Positions 33,827-45,058 of a stretch of DNA of 64,000 bases are shown here, one piece after another. This DNA comes from Aphrocallistes beatrix (lineage: Eukaryota; Porifera; Hexactinellida; Sceptrulophora; Aphrocallistidae). Below the pieces are notes generated by a model that saw only the letters and a program-made list of their open reading frames with translations, was not told where the DNA came from and ran no database searches. Both the position numbers and the translations under genes were made by a program. The stretch spans positions 3,106,285 through 3,170,284 of the forward strand of contig OY725488.1 in the NCBI GenBank assembly GCA_963281255.1. Reading direction: 5' to 3'. Numbering within the stretch: position 1 is the stretch's first letter; each line of letters starts with the position of its first letter.

Positions 33827-35392
33827 CTAAATTATATTGTCTGCAGATGTATTTTTGAGATTATTAATTAATGGTTTGTTTTGTTGCGATGCTATCAAAA
33901 TTTGCTTGTACTCGCATCGCGTAGTTTATCCGCGAGAACATAAATTCTTGTTTTCTCAGACGACCCACTAAGTATAGAATTCAAAATTGAATACATAGAT
34001 AGCTATTAGGTAATTGAACATGTCTTGAACAAAATTTGAACTTTTGACTCAAGTCATGTTCAATGACTTGTCATATAGAAACTGATACTATGTTGACTTT
34101 CGGTAAACATCCTGTGTTATGACGTACCAATCTTCTCTCTTCAGAAAAAAACTTGTCATCACTGTCAGACTGATGCTAATTTACCACCTCAACCTCAAAG
34201 GAAACTGCAACCAATTCCTCCCCAGATCAGTTATCCAGCATGATCAAGGACCTGAGTTTGTCAGCAAGGTATTTCCCTTTTTATTAGAAAATTTCTAAGA
34301 TTATATTTTCTCAGATTCTTTCCTTCCTGAATTAGGAATTTCAAGAATTTCACCGAAAATTAGCAGTAGATGACCGTAGGACTGCTACCCACCAACAAAG
34401 ATGACAAATCCGACCAAATTATCAACATTGATTAGACACATACCACCTGTCTACCACTAAAATCACCTTAATACTTTACGATTGTTCTTCGCGTGCTCTA
34501 CCGACTGAATCACTTCCAAAGTAACACTTTTCCACCACTCAACCATCTCAAGTGTATTGCGAGAAAGGCAGCGCAACTGACGAGTCTAAGCCGAGACGAA
34601 ACACAAGAATAAGGATGTAAAGTACACCTGAGTTAATCATTTTGTCTGCTTGTTTGATAAATCAATAATAACCCGACTGTGGAACAAACTCGCGCGTCGC
34701 GAAAATAGTGAGTACATTTGCACGGCGGTACCTCGACTAAAATGCTTTAACATTTCACTTGGAGTAATCATCTGGAGTTTGATGTTTGATGGATGTATAA
34801 GAGATAGACTCTGTCGACAATACACACTTACATGGCTCAACCCTTGTGTGATGTTGCCCTTGACCTGAATGAATGCTTTAAAACATCTACTCACTTGGGT
34901 AACCATCTGAGTTGAGGCTTGTCTGGTGAATTGACTGTAAACTCACACAACATTACAAACATACTCTAAAGCTGGAATATACCAACTCGCTGTTCAAATA
35001 AAATTCGTCCAAACTATGGTACATTCCATCTATACATTACCAAAACACAAACAGATACAGAGTGCATCTGACAACATCTGGAGAGGAAAGGGATGGCTTG
35101 AGGGGAGGAGAAGCCATCACGCACTTGTTTTCAACTTTTTTTTCATTTCAATTTTATTGAATTGTCAAATACTTATACTTGTACATTCAGCATATTCTTA
35201 ATAATATTACTATCAATAATGTTACTCTTTTGAGATATCTTTACAATGAATGCTTATATTTACTCAATAAATAATAAAATCTGACTCTTACATTGTCATA
35301 TAATGTTTATTAGTGAAAGGGGTTTCAAAAATACATTAAAGAATTAAAATCTTCTAACATATCATACATACACAGGAATGGATCGTTTATGA

Positions 35393-35670
35393 CAGTGTTT
35401 CAAAACCTCTCCCTTTGTAACGCCCCCTAAGGTGCTTGCAACTTTCATAAGGCCCCCTACTTCATTATTTATTATGCCAGTTTTTAATTAGTGATTATCA
35501 TATGTTTACTAGGATTCTAAGTACTTGTAGTAATGTAAGTTGGAACATGCGATCCTTGACATTGGTGTGATTCTTAATGTTTACATGTGTTACAATACAT
35601 TCTCATTTACCACCCCCTTCCTCCACAGCGCCCCCCTGAGGCAAGCAAACGCCCCCGTTGGGAAGCACTA
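35393..35670. mobile_element. hAT miniature element, 278 bp
   Basis: Flanks GTTTATGA and GTTTATGG (7 of 8 identical). Ends CAGTGTTTC and GGGAAGCACTA. Shares GTAACGCCCCCTAAGGTGCT and GAGGCAAGCAAACGCCCC with the ends of the 31132-38044 stack, so it shows what that element looked like before insertions. Confidence 0.8.
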
Positions 35671-35709
35671 GTTTATGGGCTCATATTCCTTGGGTTGTAT
35701 GGATGAATA

Positions 35710-36931
35710 CAGTGTGGCCGAAAGAAATTGAGACAAATTTAAAAATAACGTAGGTACCTATGTCTATTCCTAAATTGAGTTTAGACTCATAACAAAAACT
35801 AGTTATATGGTTTATTACAAAACATTTTCATTCGAAATGGCTGCCTTTGCATCTTCACATAGTCGCAATCGTCCCTTAAATCGATCAATGCACCGGTTCA
35901 CTTCGGACAGATCCAATTTCTCCCAAGCTCGTCGAATTTTGCTCTCCAGTTCCTGCAAATTCTTTGAGGGCTTACGATACACCTCCTACTCCAGCTCACC
36001 CCATATACCGTAGTCAAGGGGATTGAGATCAGGGGAGTTTGGCGGCCAATCTTCTTTCGTCCAAAAAATCGATATTTTCCGTCCTCAAAAATTCTGCGAC
36101 TGGTTGCCGTGTGGCAAGGGCGGAGTCATGTTGGAAAGCGAGGTTGTGCTGACGACAAAGGGGAACGACAAAAGGAGCTAAAACTGCACTTTGGTACCGA
36201 TCCGCATTCACAGTCTCTCCTTGCCTGAAGAAAACCAGATCTGTTTTTAGGTATAGGCTGCCCCTGCCCAGACCATGAGTTTTCGGCTAAATTTATTCTT
36301 TTCCATGATCGTTTTCTTATTCAGAGGCTTCTTTGTCCCTTCTTTGATGTAAACACAATCATTTTGGCGATTAAGGGGCTGATCCATCAAGAAATATTTT
36401 TCATCGCTAAAAAAAGACTCGTCTGTGAGAGTCGCGGTCCAACGATCGACGAATAGTTCTGGATCTCTCTTTTTGCCTTTTGGGGACTTGTGAGCGCTTG
36501 TTTCTTTTCCTTCTTCCTTGCTCTCAGTTTCAAGTCCCTTCGGACGATATCTTGAGCCGTGGATTTTGGAATTCCGATCTCTCTCGCGATTTTTCTGACT
36601 GACTGAGCTGGATTGCGGCGCAGACGATCAGCAATCTTTCTCTTCGCACTACGGTTCATATTTGACAGTTCACCCCCAGACCCAATTTCCTGTCGCTACT
36701 TCCACCATTTTGGTACTTTTTAACGAGTCTGTAGACTGTGGCTCGTGATATTCCGAGATCTTTTACAAGCTTCCAGATTTGAGACGCACTCTGTCCATTG
36801 TGAAAATAGGTCTCAACAACTTTTCTCTTCTCTAATTCATTCATTATTGTTCAAACAATGAAGTTCTCAATTGTATAGCTAATATAGTTGATACGTCTAT
36901 ATATTTGTCTCAATTTCGTTCAGCCACCCTG
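35710..36931 (-). mobile_element. Tc1-like element, 1.2 kb
   Basis: TA CAGTGTGGCCGAAAGAAATT...AATTTCGTTCAGCCACCCTG TA; near-full length with a frameshifted transposase on the minus strand. Confidence 0.9.
35815..36844 (-). pseudogene. Tc1-like transposase relic
   Basis: Starts MNELEKRKVVETYF (36844) with two helix-turn-helix segments (SASQIWKLVKDLGISRATVY; QSVRKIAREIGIPKSTAQDI). It continues RRDLKLRARKK and a broken region, then HNLAFQHDSALATRQPVAEF (second catalytic position), NSPDLNPLDYGIWGELE (third Asp) and ends with SEVNRCIDRFKGRL...NENVL at a TAA (35815-35817). At least three frameshifts and a few stops; the first catalytic region lies in the damaged middle. Confidence 0.85.
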
Positions 36932-37354
36932 TAGGGATACTTTGTCATTGAACCGCACTGGCCTTTATTAAAATGGGTTTAATTAAATAATGGAGTTACT
37001 TTGTGAGACATGACGAGAAAATTATCAAAAATACTAAACAATTTAGAACAAATTTTACATCTTCAGTCATATTATACAATAGCAGGTATTCCTATAATTC
37101 AATGAGTTAAAATCACACAGCAGAAGATAACCTGTCCCAGTAATAAAGTGAGTTAGAATCACACAGAGTGAGTTAAAATCACACGATGTCCCTAGTCCAG
37201 TAATAAAGTGAGTTAGAATCACACAGAGCGAGTTAAAATCACACGATGTCCCTAGTCCAGTAATACTAGTGAGTTAAAATCACACGATATCCCTGGTCCA
37301 GTAATACTAGTGAGTTAAAATCACACGGTGAGTTAAAAACGCACGAAACAGTGC

Positions 37355-37941
37355 CATAAGTTGTCGAATAAGGATATTTGCATGTTATTTAATATTCCAA
37401 CCAGCTAAAACCAATGGAAATTGAGGGACATATATAAATATTTTCTAAATCCTATTTTCTGAGACTTTTTTTTCAGCAATTATAAAGGTGATAACTTTTT
37501 GTAAATTCAACATAGGGACAAAATCTTAACGGTTTCTGATAGATCTCGAAGAGTAGAACATAATGAACATACAGAATTTTGATAATACAAATAAAAAGAG
37601 AATTAAGAAAAAAATAGTGTCAAAATTACTAAAAATAGAATTCCTCAGGTGTTTTGGTGTGAATTTTTAACAATTTTCAAAATTTCAAAAATCTGTCTGT
37701 TCATTAGTTAGATCATCGATTTATGAATGAATTTGAAAAGTTTCTAATGGATTGTATGAATATTGTTGCCGATTTCTTACTTGTAAAATGACTAAATCTT
37801 TTTAAAAGATTTTTTATCTCTTTAATTATTTCAATTATTAATGCAGTTTTGCAGATAACTCTGCGATTCAAATCTGCACTGAATAAATTAAATGAATCGG
37901 TTGAAAAAGTTAAAAGCTAGCTATTTTAGGAAAGGCCAACC
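37355..37941 (+). repeat. partial tandem copy of TTAA family 2 element
   Basis: Direct repeat of 31811-32401, also ending GGAAAGGCCAACC before TTAA. With the flank left of the Ginger element it forms a second 597-bp unit; the Ginger element landed 8 bp into it. Confidence 0.8.
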
Positions 37942-38052
37942 TTAAGTCAGTTTACAATAAATTCCCATTCAGTGGCCCATCTCAGGCCCCCCTGAGGCAA
38001 GCAAATGCCCCCTGGAGGCGGTAGAGCCCCGTTGGGAACCACTGGTATAGGG

Positions 38053-38518
38053 CGAAGAGAGCTTATTGATCAAACAATCAGTAACGAAGGAGTCAAAATA
38101 TGACGCCATCTCCCAACGTGACTAACATTAACACTGAGATGTAGACTCTGCGCTTATCTATAAGAGATAATGTGATGCTTCGTAATGTACTTATATCTTG
38201 AAATTTTCATTATATATCTTGATTCCATTAATGGATATATGTTTGTGGTCAAGTGACGATGGTTCATCGAAAATATAAATGTCGAATCAGTATTATAATG
38301 CAATACTATAGTACTCAGGTACATTTACTCAAAGATTTCAGAATTTTCCACAAGTAGGTGTTAAAAGTAGATTAACTTGAAAATCAGAAGAGAAAACAAG
38401 GTTACTTGAGACGAAATATTTATTATGCATCGCACCCCTTCTACGTATGTAAATAATTTCATATTACACAATTTTCGAAAGTCACTGCCGAACTAAGTTT
38501 ACTACGTTCTCATATACA
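38053..38518. other. no gene seen
   Basis: AT-rich gap between the hAT-ended stack and a Helitron-like copy; no feature recognised. Confidence 0.4.
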
Positions 38519-39009
38519 CAAGCGCGCTTCGCTTGCTTGCGCTGTGCGGCTGGCAGACACTTCGTGTCCGCCGGAGGCTCCCTTCGGTCGCCTGGAGGTG
38601 ACATTAGTTAATTATAATGGAGATAACATCTCTAAATATGTCCATCTTTGTGTTAAAACCGATTTCACTCGAAAAATCACCAAATTTGTCAATTTTAAAT
38701 TTTTTGATGCGTAATGATGACGTCATAACAAAGTGATGAGTCATTATTCTTTGAAAGTCGTATCATATGTGAGGCGTGTTAGTATACAGATTCTATTAAA
38801 ATTTCAGGCTTCTATCTCCAATAATGGCTGAGTTATGCCCGAATAACTGTGTTGCTTAACTTTTGAAAATGTGACAATGACGTCATAATTCCATGATGAG
38901 TCGACATTTTGGTCTGAGCTCAGAACTTACTGGAGCCATAGCCAAAAGACTTCCACATGCCAAAAATTAGCCTTCTACGCCTGGCAGTTTCTTCAATCAA
39001 TTCGTTACA

Positions 39010-39045
<36 letters not shown>

Positions 39046-39093
39046 AATAAATATATAAATAAATATACATTAATCGAGTTTTAATAGTAAGGA
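38519..39093 (-). mobile_element. Helitron-like element, copy 3 (575 bp, complete)
   Basis: A (38518), CAAGCGCGCTTCGC, hairpins, body, TA tract, TTTTAATAGTAAGGA, then T (39094). Contains two TGACGTCA sites. No target duplication. Confidence 0.77.
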
Positions 39094-39100
39094 TATATTT

Positions 39101-39440
39101 AAGGTCAAAGATCTTTATAATATGATTACGCAGCATTTTTCGAAAATCCTAACTTGGAAACTAAAAGTCTTAGACTCTCGTTCTAACTTCCTAATATACT
39201 TTTTAGAAACTCTTTTTCATTCTAAACTGATCGATTATACTTTGTAGCGCTAGGACTTTAAATTATTATTCCCAATTGTTTCAAAATATTCGGGGTTAGG
39301 AGTCTCAAAGAAATTTGTGGATTTTCAGAATACTTTTGCAATTTTTCCCAAAATTTGTTTAGAATATATCTACTTAGACTTAAAATCTCTATATCTCAGG
39401 ATTTGAAAATTGACTTTATGGTTTTTCTCAGGCGTTATCC
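39101..39440 (+). mobile_element. TTAA element family 1, 3' fragment (copy D)
   Basis: About 340 bp matching the end of copies B and C (TTTCGAAAATCCTAACTT, TTCGGGGTTAGGAGTCTC), ending in a degenerate terminus TTTTTCTCAGGCGTTATCC before TTAA. Truncated on the left next to the Helitron-like copy. Confidence 0.75.
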
Positions 39441-39444
39441 TTAA

Positions 39445-40024
39445 TTAATTAATAATACAAACAACAAATTTTTAGTTGTTCTACATCTTTTTTCGACAAT
39501 GACCTGAACCCAATGATATGTCCCCTAAATCTTTTTCACCTCGCCCGATATATCACATAAAATGTCCCTCATTTTCATTAAAGAGTTTGAACTCAAAGAT
39601 CAAATTAAACTTGTTTGAGGATATTCATAGCTTAGTTAATTATGCATCATTATAGTCCAATCTGCGAGATTTCGCTACAGATCCAACCCCTTCCACGATA
39701 TTTATGTTTCGATCTTGTTCTCTCCTCTGTTTATTGCCCACTCAAAAAATGTTCGGGTGATATAATAGCTTTCCATTTGTAAATTGGCGGAGTGGAATTC
39801 CAAATAGCGTAATATAGTAGTAGTTTATTAATTGAGGGTAAGATTTATTTCTATATATTACATATATGGCAGATATTTGAACCTGAGTCCAAATTATGAA
39901 AATCACACTTTTTCTAAAAAGTTGTCAAAATGTACTAGCCCATCAGAATCCAGGAATTAACATTACAGTGGTTTTGATTTTATTGATTAATAGGAAATAA
40001 TTATTCCTAACTCGATGGACATAT
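39445..40024. other. no gene seen
   Basis: No coding frame, repeat or terminus recognised. Confidence 0.4.
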
Positions 40025-40033
40025 ACAAGTTAG

Positions 40034-41627
40034 GGTTCTAGGACATCTTGCCGAAAGACAACTCGCCGAAAGGACATCTCGCCGAAAGACATTGTGCCGA
40101 AAGGACATCTCGCGAAGGACATTGTGCCGAAAGACATTGAATATCAAATTGTAATAATAATAATTAACAACTAAGTGTTGCATTAACTAGTTCAGAGTTG
40201 GAATAAGTTTATTATTACGAGTTAAGAAGTAATAACAAGAAAAAAGAAATATTAGAAAGATAAGTTTTGTGATATGTCGCGGAGATATTCTAGATGTGGA
40301 ATGTATATATATTCATCAACCAACTTCTCTACACGCTTGTTTAATTGGAGGTACTTCTTCTTTGATTGGGGCAGTTGATGTCCGCTTCTAACTTTTTCCA
40401 ACGTAATTTCACTATCACTCTGTTCCATAATAATTTTCCGAATTAGTTTGGAGACAGAAGGATGAGTTGTATTTATTCTAATATCGAAAGCCCTATGCCA
40501 ACCCTCTACAGAATTATTCGTACGTGGAAGAGCTCGTTCCACTCTATCTCTGACGTTCCATAGTTCGATTGAAAATAAAGGGCGACGTCTTCTTCCATGA
40601 TGTTCTAAACCTATCCATTTCTTCTCAAAATAATGGAGAAAATCGTCATCAAGTCATCAACTAGCTCATAGGATATTGAATCGATAAGTTCTTCATAACA
40701 TGCAATTACATCAATAGCCTGGACAAACGCTAAGGCCCGAAATTGCTTCATAATCACTGCAAATTCGTCTTCATTTTGATAGCGATGTTGAAATCCGATG
40801 CCCTGGATTTGTCTCCAAATCGCTTGTCCAAAGTGAAAAAAGCATCCCTGAAGTTCAGCTGTTGGGAAATTCTGTTCTAGGGCGTTTAGACTAGCTCTTT
40901 CAAAATCAATCATAATAGTTTCAGGCTGTAAAGATAGATTACGCTCCTTCAGGGTAGAGAAAATTTTATTAATCTACCTCTTGATGCTTCCTTTTTCGTC
41001 ATACTATTTTAGATAAACTTTCTTTCGAGGGGAGTTTTAATGCCGCTGCGATTGAGATTGAATTGGTTGAATTTTGGATAACCGAAGAAGTAACCTCATC
41101 AGTTAGCGAAATTTAACTGCCTCAATAGATGCTAAATCGGGTTGATGACTGTGGGTTAGTGGTGACTTTTTCACTGATCCGTTTGCTCTATGTGTTATCA
41201 TGCGACTATTGCATAAGCCTCTCTTCTCGCAACGCCAATAGGTCGAATCCTCTGAGTCTTTATTCTTGATATATATGTAACCATCATATGTTAACTTTTT
41301 TCCTCCGAACATTGTTGAAGTTAGTTCCATATTTTGATAATATTTAGTCAAATAATTACGAGCTCTTTATGGGGGTTTAAACTGGTTGATTGTTTATAAA
41401 CACCATTAGAATTCATTTATTCTTTATTCCGTAAAATTAATCATTTATTTTTAAACATTCTTGCTCTGATTCATTATGTTTTTGCTTGATAATGTACTTT
41501 CCGGATTCTCATTGTAATAATAAGTAATCATTAAACCACATACTTTCGGCAAGATGTCCTTTCGGCAAGATTTCTTTAGGCAAAATGTCTTTCGGCAAGA
41601 TGTCTTTCGGCAAGGTGGGCGGACACG
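40034..41627 (-). mobile_element. MULE (Mutator-like) deletion derivative, 1.6 kb
   Basis: Perfect 9-bp duplication ACAAGTTAG (40025-40033, 41628-41636), the Mutator hallmark. Both ends carry arrays of a 12-14 bp motif close to CGCCGAAAGGACAT in opposite orientations (left 40043-40140, right 41545-41615). The interior encodes parts of a transposase on the minus strand. Confidence 0.93.
40252..41351 (-). pseudogene. MULE transposase with FLYWCH finger, internally deleted
   Basis: Minus strand, N to C: a FLYWCH-type zinc finger (TYDGYIYIKNKDSEDSTYWR, CNSRMITH, THSHQPD) at 41103-41351. Next comes LPSKESLSKIV then a gap, then the C-terminal part of a MULE catalytic domain (PETIMIDFERASLNALEQNF, LQGCFFHFGQAIWRQIQ) at 40611-40950. 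A tail follows with TNNSVEGWHRAFDIR and IPHLEYLRDIS (40252-40542). About the first half of the catalytic domain, including the first acidic residue, is deleted; stops also occur. MULE domain and FLYWCH pairing is standard for animal members of this group. Confidence 0.88.
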
Positions 41628-41924
41628 ACAAGTTAGAATGGAGCACTCGCAATTTTTTGACTTTTGTTGGTTTGCAATTGGCCGACCTTTGTAGGTATCC
41701 AATTGTTTGACAAAGGTTTCATCTAGTCTTAAGCTATAAATTTCGAATATACACAGTATCATTTATTTTATTTGAATACGACTATATATTATCCATTTTT
41801 TATTTATCTAAATGAGTGTTCCATTCGAGACTGTATTCATCATCACATTTCATATTGCGTGGGATATAGTAGCGGATATTATAAACATTAGAGTGACCAT
41901 CTTTACAATATCGGATGGCAACAA

Positions 41925-41959
41925 ATTGTGCACAGTCATAGCCCACTGTATATAAGGTC
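41925..41959 (+). repeat. left edge of palindrome copy 2, before the Ginger insertion
   Basis: CAGTCATAGCCCACTGTATATAAGGTC matches the ends of the palindrome at 59315-60318 and continues at 48438 after the Ginger element. Confidence 0.75.
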
Positions 41960-43208
41960 TGTTGCGTAGTATTTTGAGATCTTGCGTAGGATTCTGAGAT
42001 TTAGTGTTAATTCTCAAGGTTCACTTGCGGTTCGTTATTATAAGTTCGTTAATATACAATATATAAGCTATACTTTAACACATCTTTTAACTTATCAACT
42101 CAATAAATTGTTATTATTTTGATATTAACATTTCCTTTATCGTTCTATTTTCGAATTTGAATGAATTCTCAAGAATTCAACGATATCATTGGGTTTCTTG
42201 AGAGTGGTAGCATCCCCGACGCTGCTAAACTCTCAGCTCAACGTCAATTTAATTTCAGGAGGAAGGCTGGACACTATACCCTCTCTGAAGTGGAGCCAAA
42301 CAGACTTTTCAAGGTACGTAATTATGTAATAAAATCCTTTCTGAATCATGTAAGATTCAAAAGATCAAATTTGGCATATGTTTAATTTTCTGCGTGAACC
42401 AAAGCTTTGACTGGATACTGACATTTTCCATTATCGAAAAGTATTTTTATTAACTATAGTAAGTAGCCTTCGTTATCAGACGAGTGAACGAGTGAGAAGG
42501 GCATGAAATTATGAATTACTTGTATTTGGTGACAATCATCGAGTTATTATATATTTGTGTTTAGAAAGTCTCCCAGAGTGGCCAAGAGGTGAATCTCGAA
42601 GTTCCCAGTCGTGGAAAACTCGAGTCAATCTTCACCAAGCATCACGATCGGTTAGGCCACCCTGGAATAAACTCTACAGTTAACGCAATCCAGCAGAAAT
42701 ACACCTGGGTTGGAATGTATCCAGATATTTCCAATTATGTGAGTGATAAATAACTGAATGGGTGAATTGATTATTGTATGAGTATGATTATATTCACCGT
42801 TTTGTTTTTCAATCACACTCAGGGCCGGCTGACCAGGTGGTACGCACTAGCTGGACCACTTTTTGAGAATTTTATAGTGATGATGTTTGCCGTACAGTTA
42901 TAATTTCACATCAACCGGGCTACTTTTGTGTCACACCATGTTGTATACATTACCTTTGTACAAAGTTACATAATTACTAATGGTAACCACCACTAACAGA
43001 TATTTTAAAGAAATTAAGCTCTGTCGAAATTTACTCATTCTGCATTACGTAACGCACGAGCAAACCCCTACCCCTTCTGTCGCAGTCTGTCACACACTCC
43101 TTTTACAACCTCAAAGTGTTGACTAATATTTGAATATACGCTTATACGATTCTACTTGAAACTAATCTTTTGTAAAGTCTGTTTCATTTGATTTCAGTAT
43201 CATACAAA

Positions 43209-43498
43209 CAGGGCCGTAGCAAGCTCATGAAAAGTAGTACGGCCATTCTTGGTGGATCAGACCGATCTTAGCGAGCAACCATATGGAGTCTTGCGGGCTT
43301 GCCCGCCACAAATATTTTGAACCTTATAGACTCAAATATCGATATCAGCAGTTCTTATCAAGCAACAATAGTTCATTTTTGTAAATATTAGTGACAAATG
43401 TTTAGGTTCACTTATTGAATACAAAATCATTAAGATGTAAGGGCCGTAAAAGTAGTACGCCCACGGCTGTACCAGCCGTACCGGTTGCTACGGCCTTG
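43209..43498. mobile_element. hAT miniature element in Ginger intron 2, 290 bp
   Basis: Perfect 8-bp duplication CATACAAA (43201-43208, 43499-43506); ends CAGGGCCGTAGCAAG and, inverted, CAAGGCCGTAGCAACCGG. Inner subterminal repeats GTAGTACG(G/C)CC at both ends. Non-autonomous. Confidence 0.92.
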
Positions 43499-45058
43499 CA
43501 TACAAATAACACCTAGGTGAAGTTTGGACAATTGATATAGGTATATGCATGTAGGTGAAGATCTGTAACACCTGTCAGCAGACAGCGGCTTTACCACCAC
43601 AGCCTCAAAGGAAGTTACAGCCCATTCCACCTCCAGACACTCCTTGGAAGCACATCGGGATGGATCTGATATGCGATCTCCCTGAAACCTCGGAAGGTTA
43701 TAAACATGTGCTCGTGACAGTGTGTTATCTTTCCAAGTATGTTGTCGTTAAGACCGCTCAAAGGCAAAACGACCAGTGAGGTAATTGCACAGCTCGAAGA
43801 TATCTACCTAGAGTTAGGATTGCCGGATATCATTCAGCATGATCAAGGGAAGGAATTCACCTCCAAGGTAATATTTTTATCATATTAGTCAAGGTTAATA
43901 CTCTTGTCATCACTTAGTATTCTAATTTTGTAGATTTTTCACGAGTTTCACCAGAAATTAGGTGTGCAAAATCGAAGTACACGTGCATACCACCCAATGG
44001 CGAACGAATTGGTTGAGGCTCACAACAAGATCCTCAAAACGTAAGAGAACCCATCTCAATCTAATTATATTGGCTATTATTGATTCTATAATTCTTCAAC
44101 TTATAAACATATTAATATATCGACGTTTAATTATGCTACCGATGTCACAACAGGCCCAGCGGAAGCGATCGGGCCAATCGGGCCCGGGCCCGACCAAAAA
44201 TTGAGCTCGAATATTTATGTCGATAACGATTTTTCTGTATCTAGCGCATCCTGTTTACATTGGAGCTCGGCGAACGCAACACGAACCGTGTTCGTGATAA
44301 TTATACCCGTTGTCTCTAGTGTCATGTTAGTGTGCAATTTGAACATGACGCTCACCTCTAGTTAGCATCAATAGGTTTTAAATTGCTATTCATTAAATTT
44401 ACGCACAATTGTTTGTATTTATAAATTATGCAACTAAGATAGTGTACACAGTATATAATTTATTTTTTCGAAAGCTTGGTAATTTAACTTTTTGATTGTC
44501 TCAGTCTTATCACTAATGAATTCGACCCTGTAAAATCTTCAATAATTGCAAGTTACATTACATCGTAAGTAAGAAGTTGAACAAGATGCAGATCCAGTCA
44601 GGCAATAGTTGGTCGCAACTACTTAAGTCGGCTGTCCTCTGCATGAACTCGACAATGAAGAAATCACACGGTACCACGCCGTTCCGAGAGATGTGCGGTA
44701 GGGATTCGCGCTATCAAGACCTTGTTCCCTCCCCCAATGACGTCGCAATTTCAGCAGAGGAAGACATAGAAACGGAAGAAGCAATATTCTCTCTCTATGA
44801 TGTTCAGCCCGATGATTCAGATGCTTACTCTCCATCTCAAGAGCAGCCACAAGAGTCCATAGCTATTCTGGATGATTACAGAAGGGCAACTTGTGAGCTT
44901 GGTGGAGAAAACATTGGTACTGAACAGCTGAAACAGAAGAGACAGTACGATAAAAAAGTTACTCAACATAGGTGATGTTACTTGCTGTTCATAGTATAAT
45001 ATCGAGTTGATTGTTTTCTGCGTACGAGTTTACGATTCGCAATACGTATTAGTTAGTA

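Larger units (their letters stand above)
32727..34400 (+). pseudogene. Ginger-like transposase relic, copy 1
   Basis: Exon-like pieces align in order with the ten-exon gene at 42161. Exon 1 (about 32727-32880) starts MNTDEYSAISDFL and ends DNMIFK. Exon 2 (about 33213-33595) has HPGINAIIKAIRQKY and resumes after a 192-bp miniature element. Exon 3 (about 34144-34269) has a CxxC finger segment then PPQPQRKLQPIPP, followed after a large deletion by VIQHDQGPEFVSK. A piece of exon 4 (EFHRKLAVDDRR) follows near 34340. The deletion removes the first catalytic Asp, and a TGG-to-TGA change lies in exon 2. Canonical GT donors follow exons 1-3. Later exons are not recognisable except the 3' untranslated region near 34720-35120, which matches 47600-47740. 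Confidence 0.78.
32413..37350 (+). mobile_element. Ginger-like DNA transposon, copy 1 (4.9 kb)
   Basis: Flanked by GTGC (32409-32412 and 37351-37354). Inverted termini begin TGTTTCGTGCGTTTTTAACT and carry four to six direct repeats of TGTGATTTTAACTCAC. The interior has integrase-type exons on the plus strand. TGT...ACA ends, 4-bp duplications and a spliced retroviral-integrase-like transposase are what define Ginger elements as I know them. It has been invaded by a TA-flanked miniature (33359-33550), a hAT miniature (35393-35670) and a Tc1 element (35710-36931). Confidence 0.85.
31132..38044. mobile_element. hAT-ended 6.9-kb stack
   Basis: Perfect 8-bp duplication GTATAGGG (31124-31131, 38045-38052). 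Left end CAGGGTTTCCCATCC...GTAACGCCCCCTAAAG; right end ...GCCCCGTTGGGAACCACTG. The same end sequences occur in the 278-bp element at 35393-35670, so the original was a short miniature element. The 6.9-kb size is due to later insertions: a TTAA family 2 element, its partial tandem copy, and a Ginger element with its own nested insertions. Confidence 0.82.
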
